DNA from: CBDCVA01 sp965222935 [NCBI: Candidatus Latescibacterota bacterium]
GTDB taxonomy: Bacteria; Latescibacterota; CBDCVA01
Assembly: GCA_965222935.1 (NCBI GenBank)
Contig: CBDCVA010000002.1
Span: 2,046,001 to 2,110,000 of the forward strand
Direction: 5' to 3'
Length of the DNA stretch: 64,000 nt
In this document: piece by piece, positions 44,739 through 52,802 of the stretch
Position numbering within the stretch: position 1 is the first letter of the stretch
Layout of the letters: every line of letters begins with the position of its first letter
The notes under the pieces: generated by a model
Databases searched by the model: none
The model's input: only the letters and a program-made list of their open reading frames with translations
Told to the model about the DNA's origin: nothing
Program-made: the position numbers and the translations under genes

Positions 44739-44767
44739 TTGACGCTTCTCGCTCGGAGAGCCATACT
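44739..44767 (+). promoter_or_regulatory. Promoter of the amidohydrolase gene
   Basis: TTGACG at 44739-44744, a 17-base spacer, and CATACT at 44762-44767. Start of transcription would be near 44774, about 90 bases before the ATG at 44866. Confidence 0.45.
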
Positions 44768-44865
44768 ATCAACCGAGCAGCGGGCTACAGCCTATCACGG
44801 TCCATGGTGGTTTGTCTTACGCTGCTGTTGTCCACACCACTATCGCAGCGAAGGGAGGTGTCGTG

Positions 44866-45978
44866 ATGGCACAGACGGTTGCTCCCGCACCGGTCGGCCG
44901 AGCGCAGACGCATGACCGCACCGCCGTATCTCTCATCGACAGCGACACCCACAATTATGTGAGCGGAATCGAGGACCTTTTGCCCTACCTGTCCGACCGA
45001 TGGCGGGCTTACGTCAAGCAGTCGGGCTTCAAGGGTCCCTCGGTTTCCCACTATCCCAAGGGGTTCGAGTTTGCAGCGCGCCGGGATGCCTGGCCTCCGA
45101 ACGGCAAAAAACCGGGCGGCGACCCGGCGTTCGCACGCGAGCAGCTATTGGACGCCTGTAGGGTTGACTACGCCATCCTGAACCCGCTCGTTGCCGCGTC
45201 GTCCGTCCACAACCTCGACCTCGCCAACGAAGTGATGCGTGCGGTCAACGACTGGACCGCCGACGTCTGGTTGGATTCGGACGAGCGCTGGCGCGGATCG
45301 ATCGTGGTCAACGTGCACGATCCCGAAGCGACCGCTCGTGAGATCCAGCGCGCCGCCAGAGATCCACGGTTCGTCCAGGTGCTGCTCCTGGTGCGCTCTC
45401 ATGCGCCGTACGGCCGCCGCGAATTCGGGCCGATCTTCAAGGCGGCCTGCGACGTGGGCCTTCCGGTCGGCATCCACTTCGGCGGCGGCGGCGAGTACCC
45501 CATCACCGCGTGCGGATGGCCGTCGTATTACATCGAAGACCACACCGGCATGTCACAGGCTTTCCAGGCGCAGGTCGTTAGCCTGGTCTGCGAAGGGGTG
45601 TTCGAGAGGTTCCCCCAGACTCGCGTCGCCCTCATCGAAGGGGGATTCGCGTGGCTTCCTCCTCTGATGTGGCGGCTCGATAAGAACTACAAGAGCTTGC
45701 GAAGCGAGGTCCCGTGGCTCACCAGGCCGCCCAGTGAGTACATCCTGGATCACTGCCGCGCCACCACCCAGCCCATGGAGGAACCGCCGAACCCGAAATA
45801 TCTGCTGGACATCATGGACATGATCGGCCGCGACGATTTCCTGATGTTCGCGACCGACTACCCCCACTGGGATTTCGACGCGCCCGATCGCGCCCTTCGG
45901 TTGGGCGTTCCCGACGATCTGCGCCAGCGCATCATGGCGGCTAACGCGGCGGATTTTTACGATTTCACGCGCGCATGA
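44866..45978 (+). CDS. Amidohydrolase 2-family metal-dependent hydrolase/decarboxylase
   Basis: A 370-residue TIM-barrel protein from the ATG at 44866, with AGGGAGG seven to nine bases upstream. The N-terminal metal-binding motif appears as DSDTHNY, a barrel histidine lies in IHFGGGGEYP, and the C-terminal metal ligand in FATDYPHWDFD. Amidohydrolase-2 members hydrolyse or decarboxylate aromatic and short-chain acids (ACMSD, OMCHDH-like). A Rieske-type protein follows in an overlapping frame, so an oxygenase-linked catabolic step is possible but unproven. Confidence 0.86.
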   Translation: MAQTVAPAPVGRAQTHDRTAVSLIDSDTHNYVSGIEDLLPYLSDRWRAYVKQSGFKGPSVSHYPKGFEFAARRDAWPPNGKKPGGDPAFAREQLLDACRVDYAILNPLVAASSVHNLDLANEVMRAVNDWTADVWLDSDERWRGSIVVNVHDPEATAREIQRAARDPRFVQVLLLVRSHAPYGRREFGPIFKAACDVGLPVGIHFGGGGEYPITACGWPSYYIEDHTGMSQAFQAQVVSLVCEGVFERFPQTRVALIEGGFAWLPPLMWRLDKNYKSLRSEVPWLTRPPSEYILDHCRATTQPMEEPPNPKYLLDIMDMIGRDDFLMFATDYPHWDFDAPDRALRLGVPDDLRQRIMAANAADFYDFTRA

Positions 45979-46045
45979 CATCGGCACCCTGACGGACTTC
46001 GACTCCGGCAGGCCTTACCGCATCGAAGTTGACGGTCGGGCGCTG

Positions 46046-46324
46046 GTGCTTGTGCGGCGGGGCCAGGATTTCTTCGCTCTGCGCGATATCTGTCCTCATC
46101 AGGGTGCTCGATTGTCCGATGGGCGTGTGGGCGGTACGGCGCTTGCCTGTATGCCCGGCGAGGCCATTCCGTATGGCCGCGTCGGCGAGATTCTGGCGTG
46201 TCCGTGGCATGGGTGGGAATACGACCTCTCGAGCGGGCGGTCGCTGACAAGCCCGGACCGCGTTCGCGTGCGTACGTATCCGGTGCACGTCGAAGGCGGT
46301 CGCGTCCTCATCGATCTTCCCTGA
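46046..46324 (+). CDS. Rieske-type [2Fe-2S] ferredoxin (start unclear)
   Basis: A 92-residue Rieske protein from a GTG at 46046, with cluster ligands in DICPHQG and ACPWHGWEYDL (Cys-His, Cys-His) and a strand-rich remainder. The conserved N-terminal strand of this family (RIEVDGRALVLVRRG) is coded further upstream, back to at least 46022, with no ATG or GTG in frame. The frame stays open past the amidohydrolase stop at 45976-45978. A CTG at 45989 or an unusual start is therefore possible. It may carry electrons to a mono- or dioxygenase. Confidence 0.75.
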   Translation: MLVRRGQDFFALRDICPHQGARLSDGRVGGTALACMPGEAIPYGRVGEILACPWHGWEYDLSSGRSLTSPDRVRVRTYPVHVEGGRVLIDLP

Positions 46325-46385
46325 ACCGCCAACCAGAACCGGGCAGCGCTTCGCAGTCATAGCGCGGCCCTCGCCGGACTGCAGG

Positions 46386-46415
46386 TTGACCTCTGCAGGC
46401 TTCCTCAGCTATGTT
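46386..46415 (+). promoter_or_regulatory. Promoter of the split glutamate-synthase-like operon
   Basis: TTGACC at 46386-46391, an 18-base spacer, and TATGTT at 46410-46415. It would start transcription near 46422, about 80 bases before the GATase gene. Confidence 0.4.
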
Positions 46416-46502
46416 AGCGTGATGGTGGGCAGGTCAGCCCCAGTCCTTTCCGGCTGAAGGAGCCAGCTTTCTGCCGGTTGTGGTGTATTGGAGAGACTGA
46501 GC

Positions 46503-47411
46503 ATGTGTGGCATCGTTGGTTTTCTGGACAGGACTGAGAATGCCTCAGCAGTCGTGGGGCGAACCCTCCTCCAGATGATGGACGCCCTTGAATGTCGGGG
46601 TCCCGATTCGGCGGGTGTGGCTCTCTATGGCCCACGTCACGAGGGGCACATGGTGCTCAAAATCAAGCTTGGTCACAAAAGCGACGGTGACGAAGACGGC
46701 GTGCGGGTCGCCGAACGGGTACGGGAGCTGGGTCCGGTGCACGAGGCATCGACGACCGCCGAGTACCTGCGCCTTGTGATGGACTACCAGGGGGGTCTCG
46801 ATGAGCTAGAGCGCCTGATCGAATCCGTGGACGAAGGCATCGAGGTCGTGAGCATGGGGCGCCGACTCGAAATCGTCAAGCAGGTAGGCTCCCCCCAGGA
46901 CATCGACGCGACCTACGGCATCTCGAACTTCGCCGGCACCCACGGCATCGGGCACACCAGGCTCTCCACCGAATCCCGCGTGGACTTGAGCCATTCACAG
47001 CCCTTCTGGTCGCACGGCTGTCCCGACCTTGCGATCGTACACAACGGGCACATCACCAACTACCACAAGCTACGGCGCCTCTACGAGCAGCGCGACGTCA
47101 GATTCTACACCGAAAACGACTCCGAAATCATTGGCATCTATCTCGCCGAGCGGTTGAGCGATGGGATGACGCTCAAAGAGGCCTTGGAGGCCTCGCTGGT
47201 GGACCTGGATGGGGCGTTCAGCTACCTTGCGGCGACCTCTGACGCCATCGGGTTCGCGAGAGACCCCTTCGGCTTCAAGCCGCTGCTCTTCACCGAAACC
47301 GAGTCCTTCATCGCCGCGGCCACGGAAGAGATCGCGATCCGCTCCGCCTTCGAGGGGGCGTACGAGGTGCGCGAGGCACAGGCAAAGGACGTGCGCGTAT
47401 GGCAGAGATAA
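46503..47411 (+). CDS. glxB: Class II glutamine amidotransferase subunit (GlxB / N-methylglutamate synthase-type)
   Basis: A 302-residue stand-alone class II amidotransferase. Processing of Met1 exposes the N-terminal nucleophile Cys2 (MCGIVGFLD), and HGIGHTRLSTESRVD and VHNGHITNYHKL are the glutamine-binding loops. It equals the N-terminal domain of glutamate synthase split off as a gene. The order GATase, GXGXG, FMN is that of glxBCD and of N-methylglutamate synthase. The next gene overlaps it by 13 bases. Transferring nitrogen to a glutamate-type acceptor is expected; the methylamine context is inferred from the genes downstream. Confidence 0.88.
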   Translation: MCGIVGFLDRTENASAVVGRTLLQMMDALECRGPDSAGVALYGPRHEGHMVLKIKLGHKSDGDEDGVRVAERVRELGPVHEASTTAEYLRLVMDYQGGLDELERLIESVDEGIEVVSMGRRLEIVKQVGSPQDIDATYGISNFAGTHGIGHTRLSTESRVDLSHSQPFWSHGCPDLAIVHNGHITNYHKLRRLYEQRDVRFYTENDSEIIGIYLAERLSDGMTLKEALEASLVDLDGAFSYLAATSDAIGFARDPFGFKPLLFTETESFIAAATEEIAIRSAFEGAYEVREAQAKDVRVWQR

Positions 47412-48100
47412 GCTGCGGCGGCAAGACGGTACGCGACATCAACGCCGAGATCAAACGCCTCATCGCCGGAGGGGAGACCGACATCCTCGTCAAAGGCCCC
47501 CATGCCCGGCACAATCTCGGGGTAGCTATTCTGGAGCCCGCCCGCATCACGTTCGATGGCAGCGTCGGCTACTATTGCGTCGGGATGATCGACGGTCCCA
47601 CCGTGGAAGTTCAAGGCAGCGCGGGCTGGGGACTGGCCGAGTCGATGATGAACGGTACGGTGATCGTCGGTGGAAATGCCGGCAACGGCGCGGCGGCTTC
47701 GATCCGGGGCGGGACAGTCGTCATCGGGGGCGATGCTTCGGCACGTCTGGGCGTCTCGATGAAGGGCGGGCTCATCCTCGTCGCGGGAGACTGCGGCTAC
47801 ATGGCGGGCTTCATGGCGCAGAGGGGAACGCTGATCGTCTGCGGGGATGCGGGCGAGGCGTTCGCCGACTCGATGTATGAGGCCGTCGGCTTCGTTGGCG
47901 GCAAGATCGCGGAGCTCGGCAACGACGCCGTCATCGAAGACCCGACGGACGAAGACCGATCTTTCCTGGAATCCGCTCTCACCCGCTATCTGCCGGGCGC
48001 GGCTCACCGCGTAGCCGGAGAGTTCAAAAAGGTCATCTCGGGTCGCAAGCTGTGGAACTTTGATAAGCAAGAGCGGGCGGTCTGGCGGGAGGCCCTTTAG
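47399..48100 (+). CDS. glxC: GXGXG-domain glutamate synthase subunit (GlxC-type)
   Basis: A 233-residue protein made of the beta-helical GXGXG domain that forms the C-terminal part of glutamate synthase. Repeated GGxxxxGGxA turns run through the centre (VQGSAGWGLAESMMNGTVIV, then GGNAGNGAAASIRGG, and similar). This subunit is structural and probably shields the ammonia path between the amidotransferase and the FMN site. It starts inside the GATase stop region and is followed by the FMN subunit 49 bases later. Confidence 0.87.
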   Translation: MAEISCGGKTVRDINAEIKRLIAGGETDILVKGPHARHNLGVAILEPARITFDGSVGYYCVGMIDGPTVEVQGSAGWGLAESMMNGTVIVGGNAGNGAAASIRGGTVVIGGDASARLGVSMKGGLILVAGDCGYMAGFMAQRGTLIVCGDAGEAFADSMYEAVGFVGGKIAELGNDAVIEDPTDEDRSFLESALTRYLPGAAHRVAGEFKKVISGRKLWNFDKQERAVWREAL

Positions 48101-48149
48101 GAGAGCGCAGCAGCCGAGCGATACCCACGTTCCGCAGGAGACAGCCACC

Positions 48150-49505
48150 GTGCCCGAACGTCTCATTCAGGACCACAACCCCCCGCAACGCAGCGGAACC
48201 TTCACGCCCGCGGTCATCGAGGACATCCAGGTCAAGGCGGAGTTGGGGCGCTATCGCATCCGTGGCTTCGGGACGCTGCGGGAGCGGCGCTGGGCGACGT
48301 TCGACGACCTGACCTTCATCCCCTGCACCCTGACACGTGTACCGCTCGAAGGCTACCGTGAACGCTGCTCGACCAGGACGGTTCTCGGGGCGCGCTTCGC
48401 CGAAAAGCCGATCGAGCTCGATATCCCCATCATGATCACAGGCATGAGCTGGGGCGCGCTCTCTTACAACGCGAAGGTCGCTCTGGCCAAGGGCGCGAAA
48501 ACGGTCGGTTCGTCGAACACGACCGGCGATGGCGGGATGCTCCCCGCCGAACGGGAGCACAGCGAGGCCCTGATCTATGAAGTGCTGCCGTCCCGCTATG
48601 GCATCAACGTCCATCATCTGCGTATGGCGGACGGGATCGAGTTGACGATCGGCCAGGGCGCGAAGCCGGGGACGGGTGGGCTCTTGCTCGGCTCCAAGGT
48701 GCTGGATACGATCGCCGAGCAGCGCGATCTGCCCCTCGGGGTGGACCAGCGCAGCCCGGCTCGGCATCCCGATTTCCTAGGTCCCGACGATATGATCATC
48801 AAGATCGAAGAACTGCGGGAAGCGACCGACTGGCAGGTGCCGATCTTCGTGAAGATGGGCGCGACGCGCGTGTTTGACGACGTGCGGTTGGCAGTGAAGG
48901 CAGGCGCGGATGTCGTGGTCGTGGACGGCATGGAAGGCGGCACCGCCGCATCGGCCGAAATTTGCCAGGAGCACACGGGCATTCCCACGCTTTCCGCCGT
49001 GTGCGAGGCTCGCGCGGCGCTCGAAGACATCGGGATGTACGGCGAGGTGCAGCTCATCATCGCGGGCGGCATCCGTAACGGCGTAGACGCGGCAAAGGCC
49101 CTGGCGCTCGGCGCGGACGCAGTCTACATTGGCACGGCAGCGCTCATCGCGCTCAACTGCAACAGGCCGCTCCACGTCGAAGACTACCGCGCGCTCGGAA
49201 CCGAGCCCTATCACTGCCACCACTGCCACACCGGCCGCTGCCCCGTGGGCGTCACGACGCAGGACCCCGAGTTGATGGCACGCCTGGACATTGACGAAGC
49301 GGCGGAGCGCGTCGCCAACCTGCTTCAGGCCATGACGTCGGAGATTCAGATCCTCGCTCGCTCCTGCGGCAAGGCCGACGTGCACGACCTCGAGCCCGAG
49401 GATCTGCGCGCCCTGAGCCTGGAAGCCTCGATGACGTGCGGAATCCCACTCGCCGGGACCAATAGAGTGTTCGGCGGAGGGCCGGGCTGGAAGGAGCGCG
49501 AGTGA
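48150..49505 (+). CDS. glxD: FMN-binding glutamate synthase central subunit (GlxD-type)
   Basis: A 451-residue protein from a GTG at 48150, preceded by AGGAG nine bases upstream; a longer frame from 48060 would overlap glxC. It is the central FMN domain of glutamate synthase: MSWGALSYNAKVALAKGA near the N-terminus, then VVVDGMEGGTAASAEI, IAGGIRNGVDAAKALALGAD (FMN phosphate loop) and the [3Fe-4S] cysteines in CHHCHTGRCPVG. Ammonia from the GATase would meet the 2-oxoglutarate-type acceptor here. With glxB and glxC this is a full three-subunit set. Confidence 0.9.
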   Translation: MPERLIQDHNPPQRSGTFTPAVIEDIQVKAELGRYRIRGFGTLRERRWATFDDLTFIPCTLTRVPLEGYRERCSTRTVLGARFAEKPIELDIPIMITGMSWGALSYNAKVALAKGAKTVGSSNTTGDGGMLPAEREHSEALIYEVLPSRYGINVHHLRMADGIELTIGQGAKPGTGGLLLGSKVLDTIAEQRDLPLGVDQRSPARHPDFLGPDDMIIKIEELREATDWQVPIFVKMGATRVFDDVRLAVKAGADVVVVDGMEGGTAASAEICQEHTGIPTLSAVCEARAALEDIGMYGEVQLIIAGGIRNGVDAAKALALGADAVYIGTAALIALNCNRPLHVEDYRALGTEPYHCHHCHTGRCPVGVTTQDPELMARLDIDEAAERVANLLQAMTSEIQILARSCGKADVHDLEPEDLRALSLEASMTCGIPLAGTNRVFGGGPGWKERE

Positions 49506-49633
49506 ACGGCTTCATTCCGTTTGTTTGGACGGCTCGGTGAAGTCCTACGGGTTGCGCGCGGCGAAGCTTCGCCCGGCGCTCGGCTTGGCCGCTGGCTGGA
49601 TCGACGCGATCGTTGGGAGGAGAGGGGGATAGC

Positions 49634-50062
49634 TTGGGACGTTGGAGAGAGCATCTTCAGAGCTTCGGGCTTCTGTGGCTGAGGGTCCTGATGGGCTTGG
49701 GGATCGCGACGCACGGTTTCGGAAAAGTGTTCGGTGGGGGTATTGAGGGTCTCGCCGCGGGCGTGGCGAAGATGGGCTTTCCGCTGCCGGAGTTCTTCGC
49801 CTGGATGGCGGCGCTTTCCGAGTTCGCGGGAGGCATTCTTATCGCCTTGGGCCTTGGGACGCGCGTGGTGGCGGGTCTTGTTTTCCTTACGATGACCGTA
49901 GCGGCTTTCATCGTACATGGCCCTGATCCATTCAGTCAGAAAGAAAAAGCCCTAGCCTACTGGACTATGGCGTCGGCGCTGATCCTTACGGGCCCCGGGC
50001 CCCTGTCGCTTGATGCGCTGCTGTGCCGGTGGCGCTCCAATAGAAGCAGGAAAGGGGCTTGA
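49634..50062 (+). CDS. DoxX-family membrane protein
   Basis: A 142-residue integral membrane protein of four helices, from TTG at 49634 preceded by GGAGGAGAGGG. The pattern WLRVLMGLGIATHGFGKVF, FPLPEFFAWMAALSEFAGG and GLVFLTMTVAAFIVHG is that of DoxX. The family is linked to thiosulfate oxidation or redox stress, but many members have no known role. It lies between the split glutamate synthase and the HxG PhyH gene on the same strand. Confidence 0.85.
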   Translation: MGRWREHLQSFGLLWLRVLMGLGIATHGFGKVFGGGIEGLAAGVAKMGFPLPEFFAWMAALSEFAGGILIALGLGTRVVAGLVFLTMTVAAFIVHGPDPFSQKEKALAYWTMASALILTGPGPLSLDALLCRWRSNRSRKGA

Positions 50063-50239
50063 CGGGTTGTCGGCGGGGTTCGGCGCCACCGAGCCAAACC
50101 CACGCCCGACTGAAGAGCACGATGTCCACATCACTGCCTTGGACCGCATCGAAGAAGTCGTAGTCGTAAGTGAACGAGGCGCGAAGGAGACTATACGGGA
50201 AGTGGGGCGTAAAGTCGAAACCAAGGGGGAAGGATCAAC

Positions 50240-51055
50240 ATGGAGCCTGATACAGAAGCGACCGCGGCGCTGAGCCCCGCACAACGCTATTTCTACGATG
50301 TGAACGGCTACGTTCTGCTGAAAGGCGTATTTAGCGCGGGGGAATGCCAGCGCTTCATCGATCTCGCCGACCGAATGGACGCCGACGATAGCTGCCCGTA
50401 CAAGCACGACGGCTATCCGAAGTCCCCCACGCAGACCGCACTTTCCCGTTGCGCCTGGTATGATCCACATCTGCTCAAGACGGCGCTGCACGAGACGCTC
50501 TTGCCGATCATCGAGGATACGGTCGGTGGTGAGGTGCGCCTGGAGGAGCACCAGTTCATCATCAACTATCCGGACCCGGCGGGAGCCGCGGATTCTGACG
50601 GGTCGCCCACCCCCGAGGACGTGGGCTGGCACCGGGGCATCGCCCCCAATTTCGGCAGTTTCCAGGCTGACGGCCATTACCACTGCCTGTTTACCAAAGC
50701 CTTCATTTACCTGACCGACAATGGCCCGGGGAGGGGCACCTGGGTAGTGCCCGGCAGCCATCGGATGGATTTGCCTGTAGAGACGTTGCGAGCGTTCATC
50801 GATGAGAGCCTGGTCCGGCAACTGGAATCCCGCGCCGGAGATGTACTGATCCTGAACGAAACCCTGGTCCACGCTGGCCCCAGGCTCACGTCCAGGCCGG
50901 CGCGGTACTCGCTGGTCTATGGGTACACGGCGCCGTTCATGCAGACCTGGAAGCGTTACGATCCACCGGCCGATCTCCTCGGACGCGTCACTCCACGGCA
51001 ACGGCGGCTGCTTTCGGGGATGGTCCGTTATGGCTTTCGCAGGGGTCAGTTCTGA
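50240..51055 (+). CDS. Phytanoyl-CoA dioxygenase family protein with HxG in place of HxD
   Basis: A 271-residue member of the PhyH family. His131 is followed by Arg132 and Gly133 (GWHRGIAPN), so the usual iron-binding carboxylate is missing. The distal His211 (ETLVHAGPRL) and the arginine following it are kept. This HxG arrangement occurs in a subset of bacterial PhyH proteins and in Fe(II)/oxoglutarate halogenases, where halide takes the open site. GGGAAGGATC precedes the ATG. It lies inside the amine-metabolism block, but I cannot say what it acts on. Confidence 0.82.
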   Translation: MEPDTEATAALSPAQRYFYDVNGYVLLKGVFSAGECQRFIDLADRMDADDSCPYKHDGYPKSPTQTALSRCAWYDPHLLKTALHETLLPIIEDTVGGEVRLEEHQFIINYPDPAGAADSDGSPTPEDVGWHRGIAPNFGSFQADGHYHCLFTKAFIYLTDNGPGRGTWVVPGSHRMDLPVETLRAFIDESLVRQLESRAGDVLILNETLVHAGPRLTSRPARYSLVYGYTAPFMQTWKRYDPPADLLGRVTPRQRRLLSGMVRYGFRRGQF

Positions 51056-51274
51056 CGGCCATCTCATCGACGACCGGCCTCGGCGCCTTAGCAAGATAGC
51101 AGCTATATTTCAATCCAATTTTCAATAGAATCCATCAAGAATGGCCTCGCTCGTGGATGCCAATATGCGCTTGGAAAGAAGAACGGGTCCGAGTTAGAAA
51201 ACATGAGACGATCATGCGGTGTGGAAGCCCTGAGAAGCCGTTGTAACGATTTCCTTTAGAGGCACAAGAAATAC

Positions 51275-52513
51275 ATGTCCATCAAGCTCATCCGACAGGC
51301 CCTCGACGGCGACCGACCGCCCCCTCGGATGTGGCGAGACCATGAGCTCAGGGATCGCTACGACGTAGTGATCATCGGCGGCGGCGCGCACGGGCTTGCC
51401 TGTGCCTATTACCTGGCCAAAGAGCACGGCATCACCGACGTCGCGGTGCTGGAAAAGAGCTACATCGGCTCCGGCGGCAGCGGACGCAACACCGCTATCA
51501 TCCGCAGTAACTACCTTACCCCTGAGGGCGTACATTTTTATGATCAGAGCGTCAAGCTCTACGAACGGATGGCGGGCGAACTCGATTTTAACGTGATGTT
51601 CAGCCAGCGCGGTCACCTGACCCTCGCCCATACCGATGGCGCCATCCGCACCATGCGCCGCCGGGCCGAGGTCAACCGCCTCGGGGACGTAGATTCGCGT
51701 CTGATCTGGCCGGATGAGATCGCCCGCCTCTGCCCCCATCTCGACCTGAGTGACCACCCCCGTTACCCCATTCTGGCGGCGCTGTACCATCCGCCCGGAG
51801 GCATCGTCCGCCACGACGCCGTCGTCTGGGGCTACGCCCATCAAGCAGATGCCCGGGGCGTCCACATCCACCAGAAGACGGAGGTGACCGGGATCGAGGT
51901 GCGGGCGGGAAAAGTCACGGGCGTGGTGACGCCCCGGGGCCGCATCGCAACCCCGACCGTCCTCAACGCCACCGCCGGCTGGGGTTCGCTCATCGCTCGG
52001 ATGGCTGGGGTCAAGCTCCCCCTGGTCACTTTCCCTCTTCAGGCCTGCGTGACGGAGCCCCTCAAACCCTTCCTGGACGTCGTTGTGGTCAGTGGAAGCC
52101 TGCACCTCTACGTCAGCCAGTCCGACCGGGGCGAACTGGTCATGGGAGCCAGCGTCGATCCCTTCGCGTCCTATTCGATGGATTCCTCCCTCTCGTTCAT
52201 CGAAGGCATTGCGGGAGACCTGCTCGAACTCTTTCCGTTCTTGAGCCAGGTCCGCGTCTTGCGCCAGTGGGCCGGTCTCTGTGATATGACCCCCGACTTC
52301 AGTCCGATCATGGGCCTCACGCTAGTCGAAGGCTTTCTGGTAGACGTCGGTTGGGGCACCTACGGCTTCAAGGCTTCGCCCATCTGCGGGGTGACGCTGG
52401 CGGAGCTCATCGCCACGGGCCGCACTCCCGAACTCATCGCTCCCTTCCGCCTATCACGCTTCGAGGAGCGCGAGCTCGTTGGGGAGAAGGGCGCGGCGTC
52501 GGTGGGGCATTAG
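51275..52513 (+). CDS. soxB: Sarcosine oxidase beta-like / N-methylglutamate dehydrogenase A-like flavoprotein
   Basis: A 412-residue DAO-type flavoprotein. The FAD motif is VVIIGGGAHGLACAYYLAKE (about residues 29-48), and GSGGSGRNTAIIRSNYLTPE and GGIVRHDAVVWGYAHQ match the beta subunit of heterotetrameric sarcosine oxidase, whose covalent FMN is on a histidine in this second segment. It oxidises the N-methyl C-N bond, passing the methyl group to folate with the A subunit. The neighbours D, A and G make the complete set. A 219-base AT-richer gap lies upstream. Confidence 0.88.
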   Translation: MSIKLIRQALDGDRPPPRMWRDHELRDRYDVVIIGGGAHGLACAYYLAKEHGITDVAVLEKSYIGSGGSGRNTAIIRSNYLTPEGVHFYDQSVKLYERMAGELDFNVMFSQRGHLTLAHTDGAIRTMRRRAEVNRLGDVDSRLIWPDEIARLCPHLDLSDHPRYPILAALYHPPGGIVRHDAVVWGYAHQADARGVHIHQKTEVTGIEVRAGKVTGVVTPRGRIATPTVLNATAGWGSLIARMAGVKLPLVTFPLQACVTEPLKPFLDVVVVSGSLHLYVSQSDRGELVMGASVDPFASYSMDSSLSFIEGIAGDLLELFPFLSQVRVLRQWAGLCDMTPDFSPIMGLTLVEGFLVDVGWGTYGFKASPICGVTLAELIATGRTPELIAPFRLSRFEERELVGEKGAASVGH

Positions 52514-52522
52514 GAGCGGTCC

Positions 52523-52801
52523 ATGCTCATCTTGACGTGCCCGAATTGCGGGCCTCGGAACGTCGGCGAATTCTCCTTTGGCGGGGAGTACAACCCGCGT
52601 CCCGGAGGCTCGCAGGCGTCGGGCGATGCCGAATGGGTCCGCTATCTCTATCTCCGTGATAACATCATGGGTGCGCAAACGGAGTGGTGGTATCACAAGG
52701 CTGGCTGCGGCCTCTGGTTTTTGGCTGAGCGGCACACGCGGACGAACGAGGTGATGAAGACCTACCTGTGGCGGCCAAGCCCGGTGACGGGAGAAGCCTA
52801 G
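52523..52801 (+). CDS. soxD: Sarcosine oxidase delta-like zinc-binding subunit
   Basis: A 92-residue protein. TCPNCGPRNVGEFSFGGEY and the HKAGCGLWFLAERHTR segment supply the zinc ligands (two cysteines, histidine, cysteine) of the delta subunit of heterotetrameric sarcosine oxidase. Structural, with no known catalysis of its own. It lies nine bases after the beta-like gene and one base before the alpha-like gene. Confidence 0.9.
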   Translation: MLILTCPNCGPRNVGEFSFGGEYNPRPGGSQASGDAEWVRYLYLRDNIMGAQTEWWYHKAGCGLWFLAERHTRTNEVMKTYLWRPSPVTGEA

Positions 52802-52802
52802 C

